Shown: positions 55,915-64,000 of the stretch, in pieces | How positions within the stretch are numbered: the stretch's first letter is position 1 | Layout of the letters: the number at the start of each line of letters is the position of its first letter | Assembly: GCA_029255685.2 (NCBI GenBank) | Contig: CM055313.2 | Location: forward strand, 23,723,079-23,787,078 | Direction: 5' to 3' | Length of the DNA: 64,000 nt | Source: Silene conica | Lineage: Eukaryota; Streptophyta; Magnoliopsida; Caryophyllales; Caryophyllaceae | The notes under the pieces: model-generated | The model's input: only the letters and a program-made list of their open reading frames with translations | Database searches by the model: none | What the model was told of the DNA's origin: nothing | Made by a program: the position numbers and the translations under genes

Positions 55915-57438
55915 AAGCCATAGCTTTGAGTCGGAACAGGTAATGGCTCCTTTATAGGTCACGGGTTCGTTACTCTCTAAGAGTAAAACGTCAACTCCGT
56001 CAAGTTCCTCGATCATACCGATGTATCTATCTGGAGGGATGGAGTGTCTACCCGACCTTCTGGATTTCTCAGGAATACTGACTACAACAGAAGATGAATG
56101 AACGATTTCCTCCATTGGTTTCTCAGTAGTTGGTTCTTGAACCTCCGACAGATCGAAGGTTCTAATACCTGTCTTATTCTCGAGAAACTCTTTCTCTAAG
56201 AACTTCGCACTAGCCGCAACAAAAACGCGGTGTTCGGTAGGCGAATAGAAGTAATGACCAAACATTCCTTTTGGATAAACAATAAAGTATGTCTTGACCG
56301 ATCGCGGGCCGAGCTTATCCTCGTGTCTCCACTTGACATAAGCCTCGCAGCCCCAAACCCGAGTAAAGGACAAATTAGGGACCGTTCCCTTCAATATCTC
56401 ATATGGAGTCTTGTCAACAGCTTTAGACGGACTTCGGTTAAGTATAAGAGTAGCTGACAATAGAGCAAAGCCCCATAATGAATCTGGCACAATTGTGTGA
56501 CTCATCTTGGATCGAACCATATCTAATAGTGTTCGATTTCTCCGTTCGGACACACTATTTAATTGTGGTGTTCCAGGTGGAGTTAACTGTAGTACAATAC
56601 CACAGTCTTTAAGGTGTTGATCAAATTCATTCGAAAGATACTTACCACCACGATTTGATCCTAGTGCTTTAATCTTTCTATCCAGTTGGTTTTCAACATT
56701 CGCCTGGAATTCCTTGAACTTTTCAAAGGATTCACTTTTATGCTTCATTAAGTAGACATATCTGTATCTACTTAAATCATCCGTGAAAGTGATGAAATAT
56801 TTATAGCCGTCTCACGCGGTGATTGACATAGGTCCACATACATCTGTATGTACGAGGCCTAATAGGTCAGCAGCGTGCATTCCGACACCTTTGAAGGAAA
56901 TACGAGTCATCTTGCCTATGAGACATGATTCACATGTGCCAAATGATTCATAATCAAATGGGGATATAGCGCCATTCTGTATTAGCTGCTTTACATGTTT
57001 CTCATTTATGTGTCCCATACGACAGTGCAATAGATATGTTTGATCTTTGTCACCAACCTTTAATTTCTTATTATTCACGTGTAATATTTCAGTCGATTGA
57101 TCTAAGACATATATACCATTCATGGAAACTGCTTTACCATAAACCATTACATTTAAAGAGAAAATACATCTATTATCCTTTATTAAGAATGAAAATCCGT
57201 CTTTATCGAGTACGGAAACTAAAATAATGTTCTTAGATAAACTGGCTACATAATAACAATTATACAGATATAACTCGAATCCGCTCGGTAGCTGGATCAC
57301 ATATGTTCCCATGGAAACAGCAGCAACTTTTGCTCCATTCCCGACTCGCAGGTCCACATCACCCTTTGCGAAAGGTGGGATGTTTTTTAGGCCCTGCAAA
57401 TGATTACACAGATGAGAACCACAACCAGTATCAAGTAC
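55915..57438 (-). pseudogene. pol: Outer Copia pol, protease and integrase portion
   Basis: Minus strand, in frame with gag. It opens with the protease active site VLDTGCGSHLCNHLQG, then the pre-integrase region (LHCRMGHINEKHVKQL, then CESCLIGKM) and the integrase. The first integrase Asp is present (VHTDVCGPM). A stop follows at 56812-56814. The second catalytic Asp is lost (SNRGGKYLS instead of the usual SDRGGEYLS), while the Glu in VSERRNRT is kept. The C-terminal part (WGCEAYVKWRHEDKLGP...FVAASAKFLEKEF) matches 11357-11560 of the plus-strand Copia. It ends at SKLWL, where SIRE inserted; the next codons are at 44421. Confidence 0.88.
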
Positions 57439-58414
57439 CTAAGTTTCAAAACTTGCATGATTAATCTCAATCATATGAATATAAGATGACATACCAACAG
57501 GAGCGACGCGACCTGCTTTTATGTCCTCACGGTACACTGGACAGTTCCGCCTCCAATGCCCAGTCTTGTGAAAATGGTGGCACTCAATGTTACCGTCTTT
57601 GCTCTTAGTCTTGCCTTGTGAGCTACTTCTCTCACCAGGCCCACTCTTGAATCCGGCCTTTTTTAACTTAGGAGGCTTAGCTACAGTCAGCTCTCCTTGA
57701 GCCTTTCCCTTACATTTTCCCTTGTTAGCAATCATGACAACATCTTGCTTCATGCTCCCACTCAATTTAATATCCTTATCGGTCTGTACCAGAAGGGAGT
57801 GTAGCTCATGATGACTTTTCCTCATGTCATTCATATAATAGTTTGCCCTGAATAAGGAAAAACCATCGTGAAGTGAATGAAGCATCCGATCAATGATCAG
57901 GTTCTCACTGATCTTGCAGTTTAGGGACTCCAATTTCTCGACATTCTCAATCATATTAAGAATGTGTGGGCTAACTAGTTGACCCTTTTGGAGTATCGCT
58001 TCAAAGAAGCGACATGTGTGCTCATAAGTAACGATTCTCGGTGCTTTTGAGAAGTCCTTCGTGAGCATGGTGAAAATCTTATTTGCACCATGGGAAATGA
58101 AGCGTCTTTGCAAATTAGATTTCATTGCAAAGATGAGTACGTTCTTTATCGCACCCGCTTCCATAACGAAATCACTGTATGCTTGTGATACGTTAGCTCT
58201 AGCATTGGGGCCCGGGATTGGTGGTAACGGCTCAACAAGTACTTGAGCTTAACATCAGCTATGGCTGCATTCCGTAATGCAACCTCCCAGTCCGAAAGTT
58301 GGACCCATTATTTTTCAGTCGCGTGGACTGATTCATGTGGTCCATAAAAGCCTTAAGCCAGGATTCTTTTCTTAGTGTGGCAGTAGGCATAGGGGAATCA
58401 TTATGACCAGCCAT
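57439..58414 (-). pseudogene. gag: Outer Copia gag, frameshifted
   Basis: ATG at 58414 starts MAGHNDSPMPTATLRKESWL, the usual N-terminus position. The frame breaks near 58285 and the sequence continues in another frame (WEVALRNAAIADVKLKYLL). It breaks again near 58160, from where 241 codons (58164-57439) stay open: NVLIFAMKSNLQRRFISHGA, YEHTCRFFEAIL and IIDRMLHSLHDGFSLF, a typical Copia gag. The zinc knuckle reads CHHFHKTGHWRRNC: the second Cys is Phe. The last codon before pol is a TAG at 57439-57441 where related elements have Trp (then VLDTG), so gag and protease were originally one frame. Confidence 0.85.
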
Positions 58415-60530
58415 AGTATTTGTAGTATTATTGTATTGTTTAGTTGAATTCTACATTGTAAAGAAGAAATTAAAACATAATAAGCATACCAACGTTTTGT
58501 AAATAGTCTAGCAAAAACAGTTTAATACGATGACTTTAGCATTGATATAATTGATCTTCCTCAAGAACTATATAAACGATCCCAAGACTCAATTTCAGTA
58601 AACTGATAAGCCAACCTCTTAGCTAACTCTACATTTAGAATTTTTGGTCAATAAATTTCCGTAAATTCTATCTTTAGTCCACCATAACCACAGGATCATA
58701 CGAGGGTCATGATGTTGAGGTAAAATAAGTCAACAACTACTACTTACCCAACGTAGAAGGGGTCATATGGAGAGTAAGGTCTTATATGCCTGGCGACGAA
58801 GAAGGGATTCATAGTAATTTGACTTATAAAAGGCGAATCTCAATTTTACGTTATAGAGGAAAATCTCATCATCTTTAATTTTAATTCATTTAAGTGAACG
58901 AATATCTAGCATGAGAGAATGAATAAACTCAGGTGATGGCTTTATGATAAGAAAAACGTGTGACATCTGTATGTCGACACTGACTAGCATACATACTATA
59001 TGAGTCAATTTTCATGCAATATTAGGTGGTTTATTTTAGGCGGAAAAATGATGCAAAGCAAACATGTGAATGAAAAGCAAAACGGAAATAAAACCGAAAA
59101 TAAAGCAAGTCCTAGTGTGGCCTATCCTACATACCAAAAAGAACAAAAATACAACTTGGAATCCATTCAGCAATGGACCCTTGAAGATTGTCTTGTCGTG
59201 ATGTTCCTTCTTGGTGATGTAGTGGGAGTGAGCAACCCGATCTCTGTCTTGGTCTTCTTAATTACATTTGAAGAATTACATAATAAAATTCTATTATTAC
59301 ATTCTAATTCTCAAAAACGTAAAAAAAATATTACACAAGGGAGATTCGAGATCTCATAAATACATCACAAATTATGTTTTCTTCATTACGAAAACATAAT
59401 TTACTAAGGTCACACAAAGTATTACAAAATACAACTGATTACAAAAGTGTAAATAAATACATTCATTCATTCAACAATATAATATATAGAATGCATCATA
59501 CTAATTAAATTAATCCTTCAAGGCATAATTCCGTAATTATGTAGAGTAATTTACCCAAATTAAATTATGTGATAATTCTGTAATTAATCTCATAATTTTA
59601 ATCAAACAAACATATTAATATTATCGTATAATATGATTAATCCAACATTATTTAAAACCGTTTTAAAATAATTTAGGTATCAAAACTAGTGAACTTTTTC
59701 ACCGAAAAAAGAAAATTATAAATTATCTTTATAATGTATAAAAAAACTTAAAAGAAAACCAGCCCAAAAGCTTTTATTAGAAATAGCCGAGACAAACCAA
59801 GTAAGGGAAAAAAACCAGGGAAAAAAAACCTTAAAGCGTTGCAAACAAACAGCCGCAAACAAGATAGAAGCCTGGAAACTAATTTCCAGCGCTTCTAAAA
59901 AGCGCTGAAAACTAAGCAAAGCGCCGAAGACAGGGGAAAACCGCGGCTAAAATAAAGTTGTAAACTACTGCGACGCTTTTAAAATTGCTGTAAATCCAGA
60001 ATTTGAATAAAAAGCGCTGAAAAACTTAGAAAAGCGTCATTGCGCCGCAACAAAAGGAAGCCGCTGATTAAGATCTGATTTCTGATTTCGAAATTTTTTT
60101 TTCTTCTTAATTGATGTACTTGAACAAGATAAAAACGGTTGCTAAAATTACAATATCGATATCATTCAATATCTAATCCTTATTAAACATTGGTATAATC
60201 TTTAACAATTCAAATTAACCTTTTAAGACGAACATTAAGATTATTATGTGATCGATTATTTAGCAATTTTCTGTCATTCAAGAACATTCAAGACGATTTC
60301 CTTTTACGTTTTAATTCAATCCTTATTGAATTTAAACATCTACAAATTTTTTATTTTTTTATTTTAACTGTTTAAGACAACGAAAATAATAAATTAAAAA
60401 GGAAAGCGACGAACAAAAAACTTGTCTCGGCCATAACTATGATACACAGCTTTCTTCTTTTTTTTTCTTTAAATTTTTTCAAAACGATTATGAAAATCAT
60501 ACAAAAATAAAATTTGTAAGCCTTACCACT
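58415..60530 (-). other. Leader of the outer Copia, with altered PBS
   Basis: About 2.1 kb without a gene. Parts at 58560-58860 and 59100-59290 resemble 7700-8110 and 8270-8420 of the other Angela-like element. Around 59885-60065 the motif AGCGCTGAAA and related GCGC/GCCGC words recur several times; their origin is unclear. The PBS position (60516-60528, minus strand TGGTAAGGCTTAC) agrees with the usual TGGTATCAGAGC only in its first five bases. Confidence 0.6.
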
Positions 60531-61564
60531 TGTGGGAAAATATCTGTATATATTCCCAATTCTTTATATGCAGGATTATAACAAATTTATAATGAACGAT
60601 TTATAGTTATAAACGAAAAACAAGATACAAAGATTGGGATTAAGAATTAATCTTCTGTCCTTGCAAAGGCCTAAGATCATATATCAAAACAGATATCGTC
60701 CTAATCGTTGCACCCAAGATGTCCTCAGAAATACCCTTTCTATAGCTAAAAATTTTAAAATTACCCTTAATTTGTGTAAGATGAAAGCTAGAGAGAGAGG
60801 AGGGAAGTAGTCGTGTAACTCGTGTCATCGGGAGGCGTGCCATAAGAGGTATTTATAGGGGGTGGTAGTCGATAGTCAGTATATCTCTTAACCACCTTAC
60901 ATAGTTTAGATAGGATTCTCAAATCCGTATTTGAGTCTGCCAAAACTACTGCCTAAACAAATAACAAACTCTATCTCTTAGCACTACCTACTACTGACCG
61001 AAAATCCCTCCATTTGGCCGAAACTTTATCTGTTTCGGTTCCTAGTAACCGATTTTATTTATGCATAAAGTCGGTTATTATACTCTCTTGTGTGTAATGA
61101 TTATTTTATAAATATCGTATATTTATAATTTAATAATTAAATATAACTGTTTATATTCAACTAAATCATTTAATCTTTTTTAAATGATTTCATTACACAC
61201 TAATTAAATATAACATTTTATATTTAATTACGAATTACATTTTAATTCGTTTTAGCTAATATTATTAATCAATATTAAATCATTATATCATCATTACTTT
61301 GACTAACAGTTTAGTCGTATAGGGTATCAATATAATTACATTTTCATCTAATCATATATCTCAGATTCCATCCTTTAGGTGTGACTCTTAATTAGGGACC
61401 AGTTGATTACCGCCATTTGTATGACAATAACGTCAAACCTTCTAGCAAGCCAACCGTTATTGATAAACGTGAATCAACTGGCTAAAATACAAAGTATACC
61501 ATGTGTTCCTTTAAGAGATTTATACGTGTTGTCGCACTAACTGTTGAGGACACTAGCTCCAACA
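60531..61564 (-). repeat. 5' LTR of the outer Copia (1034 bp)
   Basis: The plus strand reads TGTGGGAAAA...CTCCAACA. It has a minus-strand TATA-like CTATAAATACC near 60847-60860. It is clearly homologous to 24663-25615 but strongly diverged in its middle. No matching TSD follows (CTCGG). Confidence 0.82.
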
Positions 61565-61866
61565 CTCGGACCTTAGACCACCGTGTTGGGCCACCGTGCC
61601 CTTCTATGGTGGTTCATCCACCAAGCTCCAGCCCATCCCTCAATACTTAGTATTCTAGTATTTACCTCGTTGGGTCAAGGTTGTTGCATCCAACACCAAA
61701 CAACCCCTTTCTTGGATGAATATTGAATAAGGCCATTACAAGTCCTTCCTTTAATTACCACGCCCCACATAGAAACCGATCCCCTAACGTAATTGCAGAA
61801 ATAATAGTTTTTAAATCTCGTAAAAAGTAACGTATTTGAAAAACAATCATCATTTTCGGAATTTAT

Positions 61867-62190
61867 ATTCGAAAGTTCTGGTTAGTCTAAGTTTATGTCG
61901 TCACAAGACTTTAACCAAGCATGATTCCTAGTGGAGTCCATGCACGACCCTAAATCTAAATCGGGCTAGGTCGGGTCAGTCTTCAATTGGGTTGGCGCAA
62001 CACTAACCCAACCCAATTAGTAGCGGCCAACACGTCATGACCGGCCAAATCTGGACCTATCTTTTTTTAAAAAAAGTTAGTGCTGACCGGGTTGGGCTAG
62101 GCTAGTTGGGCCACTAGAACATGGCTCACAAGAATAGGTCAGGCTGAGCTGAGTTAGCCCGCTATGCACAACTCCAATTTGTGGCTATGT
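61867..62190 (+). repeat. 324-bp direct repeat, copy 1
   Basis: It matches 62724-63047 at equal length with scattered substitutions. Shared landmarks are GTTCTGGTTAGTC near the start, GGAGTCCATGCACGAC, GGGTTGGCGCAACACTAACC and ATTTGTGGCTATGT at the end. The ends are not TG...CA, so it does not look like an LTR pair. Confidence 0.85.
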
Positions 62191-62723
62191 ATTCAAAAAC
62201 CAAATGAGTTTTTCCAAACCAAAAATGTCAAAAAGACATACAATTTCAAGACAGTTTTTTTACAAAAAAACGGAGTACGAGTGTAAAAGTTGATGAAGTA
62301 CATGTGGAAAAATCCTCCCAAAAAGACAGCTAGCCTTGCTTAAATTTGTATTATCGGCTTAAATTTTAAATGGGTCTAATTTCGCTCATATGGGTACTTT
62401 GAAATTTTCCAATTCATTCATGTATTCATTCCGTTCTAAGATCACTACAACAACCAGTGATACTTGATATCATTTCCAAACGTAGCCATTATGTCGAACA
62501 CTAACTTATAACAAGGTAACAATTACATAGAATCCGACCAAGGAATAGATTAGGAACACCGGAAATTAACTCAAAAGATAGTCTTAGGGATTTTGAACTC
62601 GTGTTCGTTGTCGATGACACACTCTCTCTCTCTTAACGATATCTGACATCTCTAAAATTTTGCCACATATTCATAATAAGTAATACTACACTAAAACTCC
62701 GCAAACTTCCATCTTAAATGAGA

Positions 62724-63047
62724 ATTCGGGAGTTCTGGTTAGTCAAAGTTTATGTCGTCACAAGACTTTAACCAAACATGATTCCCAGTGGAGTCCATGC
62801 ACGACACTGAATCTGAATCGGGCTAGGTCGGGCCAGTACTCAATTGGGTTGGCGCAACACTAACCAAATCCAATTAGTAGCGGTCAACAGGTCATGACCG
62901 GGCTAAACTGGGCCTATCTTTTTTTTAAAAATGTTAGTGATGACCAGGTTGGGCTAGGCTAGTCGGGCAACTAGAACATGGCTCACAAGAATAGGTCAGG
63001 TTGAGCCGAGTTGACCCGCTATGCACAACTCTAATTTGTGGCTATGT
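62724..63047 (+). repeat. 324-bp direct repeat, copy 2
   Basis: Second copy, starting 857 bp after the first. The DNA between the copies (62191-62723) shows no recognisable domain. Confidence 0.85.
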
Positions 63048-63200
63048 TATTGTTCTTAGTTTGATAGATTAAATACGGAATTAGGATAGATTCCTTAATT
63101 TGTGACGGAATTAGGATAGATTCAATTATTATACGGTTGATATTTTAAAAAAAAATTGGAACCTTTTCGTCCATCACGGGTCTTGGACGAAATTTTTTTT

Positions 63201-63288
63201 TGTCCAGCCTAGGTGCCAGACGAAAAACGTTTTCGTCCAACACTTGTGCTGGACGGAATTTTTTTTCGTCTGGCACCTAGCCTGGACA
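63201..63288. repeat. Foldback with 26-bp arms
   Basis: The left arm 63201-63226 (TGTCCAGCCTAGGTGCCAGA...) pairs with the right arm 63263-63288 at 25 of 26 positions. The loop holds a smaller near-palindrome (TCCAACACTTGTGCTGGA). Related GTCCAGC/GTCTAGC words continue to about 63400, and TGTGACGGAAT (near 63098) and TTCCGTCACAT (near 63400) lie further out. It may be the end of a DNA transposon or a MITE. Confidence 0.7.
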
Positions 63289-63533
63289 ATTTTATTTTTT
63301 TTGAGTTCGACAAAAAAGTTCTTTGTCTAGCACCCATGGCAGACGAATTTTTTTTGTCAACACCAATGCTGGACAAAAAACTTCTTTGTCCAGCCTATTT
63401 CCGTCACATTTCTATTTTTTTTTCGAAATTTCTAATCGGCTTCGGAAATCTAACGTTAATCATTATCCGTTCTACGATAAAATGAACTAGAAATAATAAA
63501 TTTGAATCAAAATTATAAACCGTTGTAAAATAG

Positions 63534-63681
63534 TTGTTTGAACCGCTTCAAAACCGTCATTTTTTAAGAAAAAATCCGACATTATTTTTTGAGATTTTTA
63601 AAATCGTTGTTTGAACCGCTTCAAAACCGACTTTTATTTTTTTTCAGAAAACCGACATTTTTATTTTTGAGATTTTTAATC
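63534..63681 (+). repeat. Tandem duplication, about 73 bp x 2
   Basis: TTGTTTGAACCGCTTCAAAA recurs at 63534 and 63607, each followed by CCGACAT and TTTTGAGATTTTTAA. Further right, TCGACGATAATTAGTA occurs at 63734 and again at the window end (63982). Confidence 0.7.
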
Positions 63682-64000
63682 ACAATATCAAATAGTTTGA
63701 ATAGGAGGGAAAAATTGGAAGTTTATATAAAGCGTCGACGATAATTAGTAAAAGTGTCGACGATCTTTAGCATGCCCCAACAATAATAGTTAAAATTAAA
63801 GAAGTAAATAATTGAATTTTTGAATTTGAGACGGAAATAACTTCGTTGAAGACGAGTTCGTAGTTTGTTGAAACGTTTTCTTTTAAAACTTTTTAAGATG
63901 AACAAGTAATTTATTTTTTTACTACTTTAATAAGAAGGGAGTGTGAGGTAGGGATAGTTTAGGAAGTTCATTAATATTTGTCGACGATAATTAGTAATGT

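Larger units (their letters stand above)
24663..61564 (-). mobile_element. Outer Angela-like Ty1/Copia, minus strand, split by two nested insertions
   Basis: Without its insertions (27112-43615 and 44422-55919) this is about 8.9 kb: 5' LTR, leader of about 2.1 kb, gag, pol, 3' region and 3' LTR. The coding order on the minus strand runs from 58414 to 26390 across the insertions, and reading resumes correctly at each TSD. The pol is close to that of the plus-strand Copia at 11356. Frameshifts, stops and lost catalytic residues show it is dead. The two LTRs differ in length (1034 and 953 bp) and strongly in sequence. No TSD is seen (TTTAT left, CTCGG right), so the ends may not derive from one insertion. 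Confidence 0.82.
61565..64000. other. Unassigned right-hand flank with short repeats
   Basis: 2.4 kb outside the outer Copia. It contains the 324-bp direct repeats, a foldback and a 73-bp tandem duplication, described separately. No gene is supported: the open stretch at 63213-63485 coincides with the foldback and poly-T runs. Confidence 0.5.

Noticed and set aside
61867-63047. TRIM element with 324-bp LTRs
   Set aside because: The repeat ends are not TG...CA, and no PBS, PPT or TSD is seen.
63213-63485. 90-codon plus-strand frame
   Set aside because: It follows the foldback and poly-T runs, with no start context or homology.
1-64000. Host protein-coding genes, tRNA or rRNA genes
   Set aside because: No exon-like coding stretch outside retroelement proteins was found, and no tRNA cloverleaf or rRNA sequence; the tRNA-like strings are primer binding sites.

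Overview
This is a window of plant nuclear DNA, almost certainly from a eudicot with a large, repeat-rich genome. It is nearly solid retrotransposon. I see no host protein-coding gene, rRNA, tRNA or bacterial-type feature. The evidence is plant-type Ty1/Copia (Angela-like and SIRE-like) and Ty3/Gypsy (Tat/Athila-like and chromovirus-like) coding remnants, initiator-Met and Athila-type primer binding sites (PBS), TG...CA long terminal repeats (LTRs), and eight pairs of matching 5-bp target site duplications (TSDs). A Caryophyllales-like source is possible, but the sequence alone does not settle it.

Left block (1-19711). The oldest layer is a Tat-like Gypsy pol fragment (16589-19711, + strand). 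It was interrupted by an Angela-like Copia (visible from 11356 to 16588, + strand), by a solo LTR (17162-18658, TSD TGTTC) and by a 506-bp solo LTR (18978-19483, TSD GTCTG). The Copia was in turn interrupted by a solo LTR (11568-13097, TSD TAGAA) and by a minus-strand Angela-related element with no visible coding sequence. That element's 5' LTR is 10046-11355 and its far end lies left of the window. Inside it sits a complete non-autonomous Gypsy-derived element (1105-5451, TSD TCTTG) with two unusual ORFs.

Middle (19712-24662). A GAACT-type minisatellite is followed by a minus-strand non-LTR retroelement (20125-24032). Its single frame of 1046 codons carries zinc fingers, reverse transcriptase and a probable restriction-like endonuclease, with three stop codons. 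(ATT)n microsatellites flank it on both sides, which suggests insertion into a TAA repeat. An unassigned AT-rich stretch follows.

Right block (24663-61564). A decayed minus-strand Angela-like Copia carries two independent insertions in its pol gene. One is a chromovirus-like solo LTR (27112-43610, TSD CTTAG). It was split by a non-autonomous Athila/Tat-like element (28703-43015, TSD AATAC), which was split in turn by a non-coding LARD with 2292-bp LTRs (32642-41121, TSD GAGAC). The other is a nearly intact SIRE-type Copia (44422-55914, TSD AAGCC) with gag, pol and a frameshifted third ORF. The window ends in unassigned AT-rich DNA (61565-64000) with a 324-bp direct repeat pair, a foldback and short tandem repeats.

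The coding-competent element is the SIRE copy. The non-autonomous elements (1105-5451, 28703-43015, 32642-41121) keep cis-signals (LTRs, PBS, polypurine tract (PPT), hairpins) but no polymerase, so they would depend on enzymes supplied by relatives. Similarity within LTR pairs agrees with the nesting order: the innermost LARD has equal-length, apparently identical LTRs, the Athila-like and SIRE pairs differ at a few sites, and the outer Copia pair is strongly diverged.
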